Program-made: the position numbers and the translations under genes
Shown: positions 51,660-61,858 of the stretch, piece by piece
Numbering within the stretch: the first letter of the stretch is position 1
How the letters are laid out: every line of letters starts with the position of its first letter
The notes under the pieces: generated by a model
What the model was told of the DNA's origin: nothing
The model's input: the letters and a program-made list of their open reading frames with translations, nothing else
Databases searched by the model: none
Source: Tenericutes bacterium MZ-XQ
GTDB lineage: Bacteria > Bacillota_I > Bacilli_A > Acholeplasmatales > Acholeplasmataceae
DNA length: 64,000 nt
Reading direction: 5' to 3'
NCBI GenBank assembly: GCA_002838205.1
Contig: CP017950.1
Span: forward strand, 874,858 to 938,857

Positions 51660-52097
51660 TTAGACCTTAATCTTTCCAATTTCACTAATCTTATCAAGAA
51701 TTCTTAAGAAGTTTTTAGTGTCTTCTTCACCTAAATGTTTTGTTAATTGCTCAATTGGACTATAATATGCATCACGAATAGATTCAACATATTTTTTTCC
51801 TTCTTCAGTAAGTTTAATATATACGACACGAAGATCTTTTTCTGACTGGATTTTTTCTACATAATTCTTTTCAACTAAATCATTAACCTTATGAGTCACT
51901 GCAGGCAAAGTTACTTTGAGTCGTTTAGAGATATCCGTCAACTTTACTTTTTGGTGTAAATCACAAAACGCAACGCAAAATAATACCATGATATCTGCAT
52001 CACTTAATTTTGTATTCACGCGATCATAAATACCACTTCTTCTAAATATTTTTAGTGCGCGATCCAATTGTTGTAGTGTTTGATAATCTTTTTTCAT
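51660..52097 (-). CDS. MarR-family transcriptional regulator
   Basis: This 145-residue protein has a winged-helix of MarR type (LTDISKRLKVTLPAVTHKVNDL, then YVEKIQSEKDLRVVYIKLTEEG). It probably binds DNA as a dimer. Target and ligand are unknown. It follows trmK by 69 nt and has its own weak promoter (TTTACT-17-TAGAAT). It ends upstream of tRNA-Arg. Confidence 0.85.
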   Translation of the reverse strand: MKKDYQTLQQLDRALKIFRRSGIYDRVNTKLSDADIMVLFCVAFCDLHQKVKLTDISKRLKVTLPAVTHKVNDLVEKNYVEKIQSEKDLRVVYIKLTEEGKKYVESIRDAYYSPIEQLTKHLGEEDTKNFLRILDKISEIGKIKV

Positions 52098-52166
52098 TCA
52101 ATACCTCCCTATAAACAACTTCCTCATTATTCTATACTTTTTTATGAAATTAGTAAAGCGTATTGT

Positions 52167-52784
52167 TTATAGCATACTATATATTTTAATCAATTTTAGT
52201 AATTCTTTTTGTCTATCTTCATCAACATGATTGATGATTTTTTGATATTGCTTGATCTTATGTTGATAATACGGTTTTGCTTCTGGTTTATACTTTAGTT
52301 TTGGTCCTAAATATAGATCATCTTCTAATAAACTCATTTGACCAGCTCTTACAATAATCATCACGTAATAAAACTTGTCATGAATGACGAACTCATCAAC
52401 AATTTCAAAATTAGAATCATTCAAATAGCTTCTTAATATTTCTTGTTTATCATTTGCTTGTAAAATGAAGATCTTATCCTTTGGTGCATCTTTAAGTATT
52501 TCAGTGATCAAATAGGCTCCCATGCCAGCAATAATAGCTAAATCGAAATCCATTTTGATCTTTTTGAATCCATCGGATAAAACAAAAGAAACCGGATATT
52601 CTTCTAAATTAGCTTTCGCTTGATTTAAGGGTTCTTCCCTTAAATCACTAGCGATTGCTTTTTTAATATATCCTTTTTCAAAAGCTTTTTTTAAAACAAG
52701 ACCATGATCTGTTCCAATATCTAAAACAGTATCATATCCTTTGGTTAACTCAGCTAAGAAATCAATTCTCTTATTTCTTGCCAT
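52167..52784 (-). CDS. trmK: tRNA (adenine22-N1)-methyltransferase
   Basis: This 205-residue SAM methyltransferase of the TrmK (YqfN) family has motif [12 protein letters not shown], motif for the adenosine ASDLREEPL and [10 protein letters not shown], typical of the family. It overlaps rpoD by 14 nt, the conserved Firmicutes neighbour. The ATG at 52784 is used. Confidence 0.9.
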   Translation of the reverse strand: MARNKRIDFLAELTKGYDTVLDIGTDHGLVLKKAFEKGYIKKAIASDLREEPLNQAKANLEEYPVSFVLSDGFKKIKMDFDLAIIAGMGAYLITEILKDAPKDKIFILQANDKQEILRSYLNDSNFEIVDEFVIHDKFYYVMIIVRAGQMSLLEDDLYLGPKLKYKPEAKPYYQHKIKQYQKIINHVDEDRQKELLKLIKIYSML

Positions 52785-54021
52785 AATAAAATTCACGCAA
52801 TTTGTTTTGTCTAGATGGACTTCTTAGTTTTCTTAAAGCTTTTGCTTCAATTTGACGAATACGCTCGCGTGTAACACCAAATTCACGACCTACTTCTTCT
52901 AAAGTATGGTTCTTTCCATCAAACAATCCATAACGTAGTCTTAATACTTTTTCTTCTCTATCAGTTAATGTCTCTAAAACTTCATCTAGTGTTTGTTTAA
53001 CCATCTCTTGTAACATATACTCGTGTGGTGTCAATGCGTTTGGATCAGAGATAAAATCACCTAATGATGAATCTTCTTCCCCAACATGTGCTTCTAATGA
53101 TATCGGTTCTTTAGCAATACGTTGAATATTCTGAACTTTCTCAGGTGTAATACCCATCTTATCTGCGATTTCTTCGATGGATGGTTCTCTACCTAAATCT
53201 TGAATCAGTTGTCTTTGGATTCTAATCATCTTATTGATGGTCTCAACCATATGAACTGGAATACGAATGGTTCTTGCTTGATCGGCTACAGCGCGTGTAA
53301 TTGCTTGTCTAATCCACCATGTTGCATATGTTGAAAACTTGAATCCTTTTTCATAATCAAATTTGTCAACAGCTCTCATTAAGCCCATGTTACCTTCTTG
53401 AATCAAATCTAAGAATAATAGTCCACGACCAACATATCTTTTAGCAATCGATACAACCAAACGGTAGTTTGCTTCCACAAGCTTATTCTTAGCTTCTGCA
53501 GCTATTCTAATCGTTTCTTTTAATTCTTCTACATCTTGTTCTTCAAGGTCTAAGATACCTTGTTGATATTCTTCTAACTGTTCTTTTGCATAGCGCCCAT
53601 TAGATACTTGAACAGCATATTTGGTTTCTAAATCATGTGTTAGTAGAGGAATCTGACCAATTTCTTTTAAATACATACGTACTGGATCATCAATTTTTAT
53701 GGATGATGCGATCGTATCTATATTAATTAATTCTTCTTCTTCAACTTCTAACCCTGATAAAGATAAATCATCTGGTTCATCCTCATCTTCTTCAAGTTCA
53801 AACTCGTCATCTTCTTCAATGACTTCTTCATTAACTTCAACATCTTCGTATTCTTCATCTAGTGCAATATCAATGTCTTCATTAAGTAATCCTCGCTCTA
53901 TTTCAAAATAGAGTTCACTTCCTGGTTTTGCAAAAGGTTCTACATCAGATACAGATAACAATTTGTCTTTACCAGCTTTTTTCTTTAGTTGTGCAATGAT
54001 TTTTTCAAAATCCACAAACAT
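52771..54021 (-). CDS. rpoD: Primary sigma factor
   Basis: This 416-residue sigma-70 factor (SigA) has region 1.1-like and acidic linker sequence (residues about 50-95, rich in E and D), region 2 with [15 protein letters not shown], and region 4 with [18 protein letters not shown]. Region 3 is complete. It directs housekeeping promoters of the TTGACA-17-TATAAT type seen in this window. It is 15 nt after dnaG in the macromolecular-synthesis operon. Confidence 0.97.
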   Translation of the reverse strand: MFVDFEKIIAQLKKKAGKDKLLSVSDVEPFAKPGSELYFEIERGLLNEDIDIALDEEYEDVEVNEEVIEEDDEFELEEDEDEPDDLSLSGLEVEEEELINIDTIASSIKIDDPVRMYLKEIGQIPLLTHDLETKYAVQVSNGRYAKEQLEEYQQGILDLEEQDVEELKETIRIAAEAKNKLVEANYRLVVSIAKRYVGRGLLFLDLIQEGNMGLMRAVDKFDYEKGFKFSTYATWWIRQAITRAVADQARTIRIPVHMVETINKMIRIQRQLIQDLGREPSIEEIADKMGITPEKVQNIQRIAKEPISLEAHVGEEDSSLGDFISDPNALTPHEYMLQEMVKQTLDEVLETLTDREEKVLRLRYGLFDGKNHTLEEVGREFGVTRERIRQIEAKALRKLRSPSRQNKLREFYYGKK

Positions 54022-54036
54022 ACCTCCTAAGTATTT

Positions 54037-55770
54037 CTATTTCAATTTAGCTAACATTTTAAATTCGTCAAGCAAAATATGATTATTATATGCTTCTTTT
54101 TCTAATGTAGCTTTTACATAATTTTTTCTTCTAATTAAGTTTGCCGTTTTTACAAGGCTAATATAATGTTCAACTTCACTTACATCTATACCCAAATTTT
54201 TTTCCCAAATGATATCTTTAAACAACTCTGATTCTGCGTATGCTCTTTGCTCACTGGTCAAACTATCCATAAACTCTTCTATATTTAATTGATCATGTTC
54301 TTTATAATATGAATCAATTAATATTCTAATGGTTGATTGAATGTGATCAACAAAATCACTTGTCTTAAGTCTTGCTTGAATATGTGCTGAGTCTTGTTTT
54401 GATCTAAGCATTGCATAGATCAAATAACGCTCAGCTTTTTCATATTTATTAGAAATCTTTTGGGTTTCTTTTCTTGGTAAAACTTCGTTTTGGGGTAATG
54501 GCGGTTGTTTTTTAGTCTTTATATCAAATGCATCTGTTGACACATTCAAATCTTTGGCTAATCTAGTTTTATAAAGACTTTGAATGGTTTGATCAGCATA
54601 GGATAACATTTCAAGTACTTGATTTTTAAATGTTGTGATGTCATTTGCATTTGATAGATCTTTACCCTTTTTGTAATATCCATATCTAAATTGATAAGGA
54701 TCTTTGACATACTCACCAAAAAGGATTTCAAATTTCTCGTCACCATAAGCTTTAATAAACTCGTCAGGATCCATTTTCTCAGGAATTGTTAAAACTTCTG
54801 TTTTTAATCGTACTTTTTCAAGAAGATGAATCGCTTGAAGTGTTGCTTTAACACCAGCATCATCACCATCATAAGCAATAATGATTGAATCAGTAAACTG
54901 TTTAATCAATTTTACTTGATCAAAAGTTAGGGCAGTTCCCATGGTAGCTACACCATGTTTGATTCCTGCTTTATAAGAACTGATTACATCAAAGAAACCT
55001 TCATATAAAACGACTTGCTTATTTTTTCTGATTTCAGATAAAGCTTCGTTGAAATGATAAAGCAATTGACCTTTTTTAAATATGACGGTTTCCGGACTAT
55101 TGACATACTTGATGGTATCTTTAGGGTTTAAAGTTCTACCACTAAAACCAACCACACTACCTTTTGCGTTTGTAATTGGAAAGATGATACGATGGCTGAA
55201 TAAGTCATAATATGAACCGTCATCTTTTTGCTTTACAACACCTAATTTTATCATGTCAGACACTTGATAGCCTTTATCATTTAAAAGCTTATAGAGGGCA
55301 TCTGAATGCTCTGGTGCGTATCCAATTTCAAAGTGATCGATGATATCATCACTAAGTTCTCGCTTATAAAGGTAATCTAATGCTTTTTGTCCATTTTCGC
55401 TATTTTTTAGATTAAATTTATAGAACTCTTTAACTTCATGCATCAGTTGATAAAAAGTTTCATACGGATCTTTTTGTCGATTAGTCTTTTCAATGGTTAT
55501 GCCAGCTTTTTCCGCGAGTTCTTCTGCAGCTTCTTGAAAAGATATACTTTTTATCTTTCGATAAAAATTAATAGGTGAACCACCTTCGCCACATCCATAA
55601 CATTTACAAATGTTTTTCTCAGGTGATACAAAGAAGCTTGGTGTTTTTTCTTGATGAAAAGGGCATAGTCCTCTATAATTCTTTCCGGCTTTTTGGAGAG
55701 AGACAAACTCAGAAACCAAATCGACGATTGGTGTTTTCTCATTAATGAGTTCGATGAGTTTATTGTCCAT
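54037..55770 (-). CDS. dnaG: DNA primase
   Basis: This 577-residue primase has a zinc motif CPFHQEKTPSFF...CYGCGEGG (C36-H39-C57-C60, plus an extra C55), a TOPRIM domain with LYEGFFDVISSYKAG and AYDGDDAG, and a C-terminal helicase-interaction part. AAGGAGG precedes the ATG. It lies 20 nt after glyS. Confidence 0.96.
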   Translation of the reverse strand: MDNKLIELINEKTPIVDLVSEFVSLQKAGKNYRGLCPFHQEKTPSFFVSPEKNICKCYGCGEGGSPINFYRKIKSISFQEAAEELAEKAGITIEKTNRQKDPYETFYQLMHEVKEFYKFNLKNSENGQKALDYLYKRELSDDIIDHFEIGYAPEHSDALYKLLNDKGYQVSDMIKLGVVKQKDDGSYYDLFSHRIIFPITNAKGSVVGFSGRTLNPKDTIKYVNSPETVIFKKGQLLYHFNEALSEIRKNKQVVLYEGFFDVISSYKAGIKHGVATMGTALTFDQVKLIKQFTDSIIIAYDGDDAGVKATLQAIHLLEKVRLKTEVLTIPEKMDPDEFIKAYGDEKFEILFGEYVKDPYQFRYGYYKKGKDLSNANDITTFKNQVLEMLSYADQTIQSLYKTRLAKDLNVSTDAFDIKTKKQPPLPQNEVLPRKETQKISNKYEKAERYLIYAMLRSKQDSAHIQARLKTSDFVDHIQSTIRILIDSYYKEHDQLNIEEFMDSLTSEQRAYAESELFKDIIWEKNLGIDVSEVEHYISLVKTANLIRRKNYVKATLEKEAYNNHILLDEFKMLAKLK

Positions 55771-55790
55771 AAAATCCCTCCTTATATTTA

Positions 55791-57161
55791 TTAATACGCG
55801 ATTTTATCTTCGATATACGATTTTAAATCTGCGATTTTTACTCGATCTTGAGCCATAGTATCTCGATGTCTTACAGTCACAGAATCTAGTGTTTCAGTAT
55901 CATGATCAACAGTTACACATAAATATGTACCAATGGCGTCTTGTCTACGATATCTTTTACCAATATTTTGAGTTTCGTCATAAACAACGTCAAAATGTTT
56001 AGCTAATATTTGATATATCTCTTCTGCTTTATCGGCATGTAGTTTTTTTACGAGTGGTAAAACAGCAACTTTATATGGAGCCAGTTTTGGATGTAATCTT
56101 AAAACTTGTCTCATATCCCCAGATTCCAAAGTCTCTTCGTCATATGCATCCGCAAGAAATGCCAACACTAAACGTTCAACCCCAACTGATGGTTCAATAA
56201 CATAAGGTAAGTATCTTTCATTGGTTTCTGGATCAAGATATTCTAAGTTTTGATTCGATTGCATTTGATGTGCATTTAAATCATAATTTGTTCTGGAAGC
56301 TATACCCCAAAGTTCATCAAATCCCCAAGGGAACTCAAATCTGATATCAGTTGTTGCATTCGAGTAATGACTAAGTGCTTCAGGTTTATGGTCATCAAAC
56401 TGTAAATGATCAGGGTTTAATCCAAGTTGCGTTAACCAATCCATACAATAGTTTTTCCAATAACTAAACCACTCAAGTTCAGTACCTGGTTTTACAAAGA
56501 ATTCTAGTTCCATTTGTTCGAACTCTCTTGTTCTAAAAATAAAGTTACCTGGAGTAATTTCATTTCTAAATGATTTCCCGACTTGACAAACACCAAACGG
56601 AAGTTTTTTTCTTGTTGTTCTTTGAATATTCTTGAAATTCACAAAAATACCTTGTGCTGTTTCAGGTCTTAAATAAATTTGATCTGCTTGTTCTTTTACA
56701 ACACCTTGGTGTGTTTCAAACATCATGTTAAACTTACGAATTGGCAAGAAATCATGTGCACCACAATTAGGGCATTTAACTTCTTGTTTAACCAAATAGT
56801 CATACATCTCATCAGTGGTCCAACCATTTGGATCTACTGTTCGATCATGGGCTTCAATAAGTTGGTCTGCTCTAAATCTTTGATTACATGACTTACATTC
56901 TGTTAAAGGATCACTAAATCCTCCGACATGTCCGCTTGCTTTCCATACTTCACTATTCATTAGAATTGATGTATCTACTAAAACGTTATATGGTGTTTCT
57001 CTTTGAAACTTTTGAATCCAAGCTTCTTTTATATTCTTTTTTAATAAACTACCTAGTGGACCATAATCCCAAGTATTAGCTAAACCTCCATAGAGTTCGC
57101 TACCTTGATAAATATATCCTGTTGATTTTGCAAATTGCACGATTTTGTCTAATGAAACCAT
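55791..57161 (-). CDS. glyS: Glycyl-tRNA synthetase (single chain)
   Basis: This 456-residue class II enzyme is the dimeric single-chain type with motif GPLGSLLKKNIKE at the N-terminus, zinc-binding CKSC...CPNC, and motif 2 FRNEIT. It differs from the alpha2beta2 type. It follows recO by 13 nt; a ribosome site AAAGGATG precedes the ATG. No T-box was seen in its upstream gene. Confidence 0.95.
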   Translation of the reverse strand: MVSLDKIVQFAKSTGYIYQGSELYGGLANTWDYGPLGSLLKKNIKEAWIQKFQRETPYNVLVDTSILMNSEVWKASGHVGGFSDPLTECKSCNQRFRADQLIEAHDRTVDPNGWTTDEMYDYLVKQEVKCPNCGAHDFLPIRKFNMMFETHQGVVKEQADQIYLRPETAQGIFVNFKNIQRTTRKKLPFGVCQVGKSFRNEITPGNFIFRTREFEQMELEFFVKPGTELEWFSYWKNYCMDWLTQLGLNPDHLQFDDHKPEALSHYSNATTDIRFEFPWGFDELWGIASRTNYDLNAHQMQSNQNLEYLDPETNERYLPYVIEPSVGVERLVLAFLADAYDEETLESGDMRQVLRLHPKLAPYKVAVLPLVKKLHADKAEEIYQILAKHFDVVYDETQNIGKRYRRQDAIGTYLCVTVDHDTETLDSVTVRHRDTMAQDRVKIADLKSYIEDKIAY

Positions 57162-57174
57162 TTGTCCACATCCT

Positions 57175-57831
57175 TTAATTTAAGTGTTTCAATGTCACAT
57201 GCATGTGATATTGGTAATATTTTTTGATAAATGTTTCGATTTTATCTAATATATCTATTTCATAGATACCATGTTCATTATAAGGTAAAACATAGAGTTT
57301 TAAAAGAAATATTGCGTCTTTTGTATTCAAATCAATACTATAGGAATCATTTTCATAAACTAAGCCGCCTTTTTCAATACTAACACCTTTAATCTTTTGT
57401 CCGGTTGCGGTCATATTAAGATCATAACCTAAAGGTTTTAGCATCTTTAATGCAAAACTTAAACTTGATACTCTAACATCGTTTTCTTTAAGTCCATCAA
57501 TAAGTTCTTGAAAAACGAATTCATCATCAATATGATCAAGCATAAGCATATCAATGATTTCTAACATTACTGCAGCATGTTTTGTCTTATGGTAATCATT
57601 TTTTATGTGTGAAAACTCATTTAATAGTTTTGCGTCTTGCAAAGTAAAAAATGTTTGTCCTTCTTTTTCTTTAAATGAAATATGGGTTAAATACTGTGTG
57701 ATCACTCTAGTTTTATCATTTAATTTTTGAGCACCTTTAGCAATTAAGGTCATCTTACCCTTGGGTGTATAGATAAAAACCAATCGTGATGATTCTTTAT
57801 ACGGTTGCACCTTATAAATTAACCCTTCCAT
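57175..57831 (-). CDS. recO: DNA repair protein RecO
   Basis: This 218-residue protein has an N-terminal OB fold (MEGLIYKVQPYKESSRLVFIYTPKG-like start) and a helical C-terminal part; the C-terminal zinc cysteines of longer RecO proteins are missing. GGAG at the end of era precedes the ATG. The order era-recO-glyS matches Bacillus. Confidence 0.88.
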   Translation of the reverse strand: MEGLIYKVQPYKESSRLVFIYTPKGKMTLIAKGAQKLNDKTRVITQYLTHISFKEKEGQTFFTLQDAKLLNEFSHIKNDYHKTKHAAVMLEIIDMLMLDHIDDEFVFQELIDGLKENDVRVSSLSFALKMLKPLGYDLNMTATGQKIKGVSIEKGGLVYENDSYSIDLNTKDAIFLLKLYVLPYNEHGIYEIDILDKIETFIKKYYQYHMHVTLKHLN

Positions 57832-57834
57832 GAC

Positions 57835-58719
57835 TTATTCTCCAAATCCAAATGCTTTTAAATCACTTGGTCGATTTCTCCAGTCTTTTTTGACTTTTAC
57901 CCATAATGTTAAGTGGATTTTTGTATCTAAAACTTTATTAATCTCTTTTCTTGCTTCAGTACCAATGTGCTTTATTTTTTCTCCACCACGACCAATTAAA
58001 ATTTGCTTTTGTGTTGGTCTTTCTACAATGATTAATGCAGAAACATCGACTTGATTAAGTTCTGTGTTTTGATAAATACTTTCAATCACTACAGCAACCG
58101 CATGAGGGATTTCTTGTTCTGTAAAATAAAGTATTTTTTCTCTAATCAATTCAGACATCATGACTGTTTCACTTTGGTCTGATTTCATTTCTGGTGGAAA
58201 ATATTTTGGACCTTCAGGTAAATACTCGATCAATTTTTCTTTAATCTTATCTACGTATGTTAAATCTTTTGCTGAAACTGGGAAGAATCCTTCAAAATCA
58301 TAGTCTCCCATATAACTCATAATAACTTCATCTATAGCACTTTTACTTTTTAACTCATCGATCTTATTGATAACAATGAATACTGGCTTTTTCAAGCCCT
58401 TAAAATAGTTCATGATAAAGCCTTCAGCTGCTGTTTTCTTTCTATCTACAACAAATAAAACCATATCAACATCTCTAAGACTAGATACAGCAACTTTATC
58501 AATTGTTTTATTTAATAAGTCTTTTCCTTTGTGCATACCTGGTGTATCAACGAAAATCATTTGGTAATCATTTTCTGATAAAACACCTGTAATCCGATGT
58601 CTAGTTGTTTGTGGTTTTGGACTCATAATCGCAACTTTTTGGCCTATGAGTGCATTTAAAAGCGTAGATTTACCGACGTTTGGTCTACCAACGATAGCAA
58701 TAAATCCTGATTTATGCAT
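57835..58719 (-). CDS. era: GTPase Era
   Basis: This 294-residue GTPase of 30S assembly has GRPNVGKSTLLN, DTPGMH and NKIDEL and a C-terminal KH domain (QKQILIGRGGEKIKHIG). AGGAG lies 6-7 nt before the ATG at 58719, so the frame open further upstream to 58788 is not used. It overlaps cdd by 8 nt. Confidence 0.96.
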   Translation of the reverse strand: MHKSGFIAIVGRPNVGKSTLLNALIGQKVAIMSPKPQTTRHRITGVLSENDYQMIFVDTPGMHKGKDLLNKTIDKVAVSSLRDVDMVLFVVDRKKTAAEGFIMNYFKGLKKPVFIVINKIDELKSKSAIDEVIMSYMGDYDFEGFFPVSAKDLTYVDKIKEKLIEYLPEGPKYFPPEMKSDQSETVMMSELIREKILYFTEQEIPHAVAVVIESIYQNTELNQVDVSALIIVERPTQKQILIGRGGEKIKHIGTEARKEINKVLDTKIHLTLWVKVKKDWRNRPSDLKAFGFGE

Positions 58720-59113
58720 CTTTGTCTCCTTCAAATTCTTCAAATGCATAAGGTAGTAAGTCATCTGGATCTGTTTCTTTGATTTCACCTTTTAGATTCG
58801 CTAAATAGATTGGTGTACCTTTTGGCATGAGTTCATGCATGACTTGTCTACATGCACCACAAGGAGAAACTGGATGTTCAGTGTCAGCAACAATAGTCAT
58901 GCTAACAATATCTTCTTTTTTATAACCTTGACTATATAGTGAAAATAATGCACTTCTTTCTGCACAGTTCGCAAGTGGATATGCAGCGTTTTCTATGTTT
59001 GCCCCATGGATAAATGTCCCATCTTTTAAAAGAATGGCAGCACCAACTTTAAAATGTGAATAAGGTACATATGCATGACTTCTTGCTTGTTTTGCTTCAT
59101 CTAAATGTTTCAT
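58712..59113 (-). CDS. cdd: Cytidine deaminase
   Basis: This 133-residue small cytidine deaminase has zinc ligands in NCAERSAL and SPCGACRQ. It converts cytidine and deoxycytidine to uridine. It lies between ybeY and era, 2 nt after ybeY's stop, as in Firmicutes. Confidence 0.95.
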   Translation of the reverse strand: MKHLDEAKQARSHAYVPYSHFKVGAAILLKDGTFIHGANIENAAYPLANCAERSALFSLYSQGYKKEDIVSMTIVADTEHPVSPCGACRQVMHELMPKGTPIYLANLKGEIKETDPDDLLPYAFEEFEGDKDA

Positions 59114-59115
59114 AT

Positions 59116-59532
59116 TTAACTCCTTTTTAAGTTTGCTTTATTTAAAATGTACTCTTGCATTTCAATCATTTCTTTTTCTTCATCTGGTGAGTGATGATCA
59201 TACCCTTTTAAATGAAGATATCCGTGAACAGCTAAAAATCCAACTTCTCTTTCAAATGAATGTCCTAAATCTTTTGCTTGAAGATGTGCTTGTTCCAAAG
59301 ATATAAATATATCTCCTAACGACTTAATCGATTCATCGTCATTAACAAAACTTAAAACATCAGTCGGTCTATCGATTTGTCTAAAGTTTCTATTCATTTC
59401 ATGGATAATTTCTTGTGTTACAAAAATGATTTCCATACTTAATTTTTCTTTGATTGGTCTAAATACCTTTTTTAATAATTTAACTACATCTTTAATATCT
59501 TCTTGTGTTTGATTATGGATATTAATTTTCAT
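59116..59532 (-). CDS. ybeY: Endoribonuclease YbeY
   Basis: This 138-residue rRNA maturation factor has the metal-binding HGYLHLKGYDH (H-x3-H-x5-H). It acts in 16S rRNA 3' processing. The ATG at 59532 has GAAAGG upstream, 11 nt inside the phoH gene's 3' end. It overlaps phoH. Confidence 0.93.
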   Translation of the reverse strand: MKINIHNQTQEDIKDVVKLLKKVFRPIKEKLSMEIIFVTQEIIHEMNRNFRQIDRPTDVLSFVNDDESIKSLGDIFISLEQAHLQAKDLGHSFEREVGFLAVHGYLHLKGYDHHSPDEEKEMIEMQEYILNKANLKRS

Positions 59533-60475
59533 GTTTGTCGTACCTTTCAAGTATATGCTGGACAAGAGGATGTCTAACAACATCTAGTTTATCAAATGTA
59601 ATGATTCTAATGTCATCCATATCTTTAAGAATCTCTAGTACTTGATTAAGTCCACTTTCTCTACTGTTTTTAAGGTCAGTCTGTGATGGATCTCCAGTGA
59701 CTATCATTTTAGACGCAAATCCTAATCTCGTTAAAAACATCTTCATTTGTGCTTTTGTTGTATTCTGAGCTTCATCTAAAATCACACAAGCATTTTCTAA
59801 AGTTCTACCTCGCATATAAGCAAGAGGTGCAATTTCAATCACACCTTTTTCTAAAAGTGAGGTTGTTGTTTGCATCCCTAACATTTCATATAATGCATCA
59901 TATAATGGCACTAAGTACGGGTCGACTTTTTCTTTCAAATCTCCAGGTAAAAACCCTAAAGACTCACCGGCTTCCACAACAGGTCTTGTTAAGATCAGTT
60001 TCTTAACTTTACCTAACTTAAGTTCTCTGACTGCAGCAGCAACAGCTAAATATGTTTTCCCAGTCCCAGCAGGACCAACACCAAAAGTTAAATCAAAGAT
60101 TTCAATCGCTTTGATATAATCTTTTTGATTGAATGTTTTAGGGTAAATGGATTTACCTTGATCATTAATTAATATTTTTTCACGATTTTTATATAAATCA
60201 AACACTCCTGCTAATTCATCTTTCTCAGCGAGTTTAATGATATACATGACATCTCGTTCATTAAACTGTATTTGATGTTCTGCTAGTTTTATTAAAACAG
60301 CAAAAATAGCTTCCAAGAGCGAAAGCATATCAGGTTTTGCATCTGTGATGATTTCAGAACCTCTAATTGAAACTGATACACCTAAGTATTGCTTGAAAAC
60401 TAATAGATTACGATCTTGAACACCAACAAGTCTACTGATGGATTCAGCATGATGAATTTGTTGATTTAATTTCAT
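59522..60475 (-). CDS. phoH: PhoH-family ATPase
   Basis: This 317-residue protein has Walker A GPAGTGKT (about residue 125), Walker B CVILDEAQNT and a GDPSQTD motif of the PhoH/YbeZ family, which partners YbeY in RNA metabolism. It heads the long phoH-ybeY-cdd-era-recO-glyS-dnaG-rpoD-trmK run. AAGGAG precedes the ATG; TGGTATAAT (60509-60501) is its promoter. Confidence 0.93.
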   Translation of the reverse strand: MKLNQQIHHAESISRLVGVQDRNLLVFKQYLGVSVSIRGSEIITDAKPDMLSLLEAIFAVLIKLAEHQIQFNERDVMYIIKLAEKDELAGVFDLYKNREKILINDQGKSIYPKTFNQKDYIKAIEIFDLTFGVGPAGTGKTYLAVAAAVRELKLGKVKKLILTRPVVEAGESLGFLPGDLKEKVDPYLVPLYDALYEMLGMQTTTSLLEKGVIEIAPLAYMRGRTLENACVILDEAQNTTKAQMKMFLTRLGFASKMIVTGDPSQTDLKNSRESGLNQVLEILKDMDDIRIITFDKLDVVRHPLVQHILERYDKHEN

Positions 60476-60500
60476 TAAATCAGCTCCTTATCGTGTATTT

Positions 60501-60509
60501 ATTATACCA
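60501..60509 (-). promoter_or_regulatory. Extended -10 promoter of the phoH-rpoD run
   Basis: TGGTATAAT on the minus strand; upstream lies the second rpsU terminator. Confidence 0.65.
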
Positions 60510-60517
60510 TACCCAGA

Positions 60518-60546
60518 AAAATAAAAAAGCACAAACAGTACTTTTT
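60518..60546 (-). terminator. Second terminator after rpsU
   Basis: On the minus strand AAAAAGTAC pairs with GTGCTTTTT (one G-U) across 5 nt, with a T run. Confidence 0.75.
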
Positions 60547-60559
60547 TGAGGTATAAATG

Positions 60560-60587
60560 ATATAAAAACGCACCAATTGGTGCGTTT
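60560..60587 (-). terminator. First terminator after rpsU
   Basis: A perfect 22-nt palindrome with arms of 11 nt (60566-60587) is followed by TTATA on the minus strand. Confidence 0.8.
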
Positions 60588-60596
60588 CTTCACGAT

Positions 60597-60770
60597 TTAC
60601 TTTTTCTTAGCGCGAGCTGCACGAGCACGGTCTTTACGTTCTACACTTGGTTTAACGTAAAATTCACGCTTGCGAGCTTCTTGGAGGTTTCCTGACTTAG
60701 AAACATCACGTTTAAAGCGACGTAAAGCATCTTCTAATGTTTCTTTTTCGCGAACAACTGTTTTAGGCAT
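60597..60770 (-). CDS. rpsU: Ribosomal protein S21
   Basis: This 57-residue basic protein matches bS21 ([20 protein letters not shown]). ATG at 60770 follows GGAGGGCAG. It is monocistronic, driven by a perfect consensus promoter and closed by two terminators. Confidence 0.96.
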   Translation of the reverse strand: MPKTVVREKETLEDALRRFKRDVSKSGNLQEARKREFYVKPSVERKDRARAARAKKK

Positions 60771-60811
60771 AGTCTGCCCTCCTTCCACGCTTAGATTTAA
60801 TAGCCTTTTAC

Positions 60812-60840
60812 ATTATATATGATTTTTTAAGATTTGTCAA
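60812..60840 (-). promoter_or_regulatory. Consensus sigma-A promoter of rpsU
   Basis: On the minus strand TTGACA (60840-60835), 17 nt, TATAAT (60817-60812). Confidence 0.92.
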
Positions 60841-60842
60841 AA

Positions 60843-61550
60843 TTATTCGATATTTTTGATTGATAAATAGGATAATGCATATAATGAGGCTATTTCGGTT
60901 GGCAAAATGTTATCTCCAAGGGAAATAAAGTGTGCTTTTTGATCTTTGAAAAAGTTTCTTTCCTCATCAGTGATTCCACCTTCAGGGCCAATAATTATAG
61001 CGATATGTTCTTTGATATTTTGATGATTAATAACATGATTTAAATGTGTTGTTTTTTCATTCTCATCAGCAACCAACACATAAGAAAATGGTTGATAATT
61101 AATATCTTTTAATCTTTTGATAAATTCTATTTTAGGAACATCAAATCGATGTGCTAGTTCAGCAGCTTCTTTTGCTATTGATTCAAGTCTTTTAAGTTTA
61201 TTATCGGTATTTTTTTCTTTGGAGATCGAGCGATTCATCTCAACAAAAATGATATTTGATACTCCAAAAATAGTCGCATACTTAACCACTGTATCTATCT
61301 TTGATCCTTTAGGCAAACCTTGGATTAATGTTGCATGAAACGCTTCTTTTTTCACTAATTTTTCATCAATTTCAAATAGCACATCTTTGGTTATATCTGT
61401 AATATGACAACGATAACACTCTTGATTGCTACAAACAATAATTTCATCATTAATGTGCATGCGCATCACTTTAGAAATATGATGTGCATCATTACCAGAA
61501 ATTGTTTTTATCTCAAAATCAATTGGATCAATAAAATATCTTTGCGGCAT
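60843..61550 (-). CDS. rsmE: 16S rRNA m3U1498 methyltransferase
   Basis: This 235-residue SPOUT-family enzyme has a small N-terminal PUA-like part, the family motif IIGPEGGITDEE and a knotted C-terminal domain ending in LPTEIASLYAL. Length is typical. It precedes rpsU on the same strand, but the rpsU promoter lies in its last bases. GGAGG precedes its ATG. Confidence 0.93.
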   Translation of the reverse strand: MPQRYFIDPIDFEIKTISGNDAHHISKVMRMHINDEIIVCSNQECYRCHITDITKDVLFEIDEKLVKKEAFHATLIQGLPKGSKIDTVVKYATIFGVSNIIFVEMNRSISKEKNTDNKLKRLESIAKEAAELAHRFDVPKIEFIKRLKDINYQPFSYVLVADENEKTTHLNHVINHQNIKEHIAIIIGPEGGITDEERNFFKDQKAHFISLGDNILPTEIASLYALSYLSIKNIE

Positions 61551-61565
61551 CCTTATCCTCCTACG

Positions 61566-61590
61566 AAAAAAAGCGTTTCGTTAGAAACAC
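61566..61590 (-). terminator. Terminator of secG
   Basis: On the minus strand GTGTTTC-TAAC-GAAACGC is followed by TTTTTTT. Confidence 0.8.
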
Positions 61591-61609
61591 CTTGTTTTTT
61601 CATTTCAAC

Positions 61610-61834
61610 TTATCTCAAGTTATTTGATAATATAACTGATACAATCATTACTATTGATAAAATGATTGATGCACGTGTTAAGAATAACTCCATACCACGT
61701 ATTTTTTTATTTTTAAATAACTCTGATTTTTCACCACTAAACGCATCTTGGATATTATCTTCTGAAGATTGTAATAATACCGCAATGATGAGTAGGATTG
61801 TTGAGATAATTGCTATATAATCTACCCAAATCAT
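61610..61834 (-). CDS. secG: Protein translocase subunit SecG
   Basis: This 74-residue protein has two transmembrane helices joined by the SecG loop (LLQSSEDNIQDAFSGE). It is an auxiliary component of SecYEG. AGGAGGG lies 5 nt before ATG 61834; the frame open to 61855 would include the ribosome site. It has a private promoter and terminator. Confidence 0.92.
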   Translation of the reverse strand: MIWVDYIAIISTILLIIAVLLQSSEDNIQDAFSGEKSELFKNKKIRGMELFLTRASIILSIVMIVSVILSNNLR

Positions 61835-61858
61835 AAGTACCCTCCTAAAATTCAATTT

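Noticed and set aside
52166-52182. TATAG-CATA-CTATA repeat near the trmK stop as MarR operator
   Set aside because: It lies about 70 nt upstream of the MarR start but is short and AT-only, so no operator is claimed.
53699-53911. Serine-rich plus-strand frame opposite rpoD
   Set aside because: It is the complement of the acidic linker of the sigma factor (Asp/Glu codons read as Ser), not a gene.
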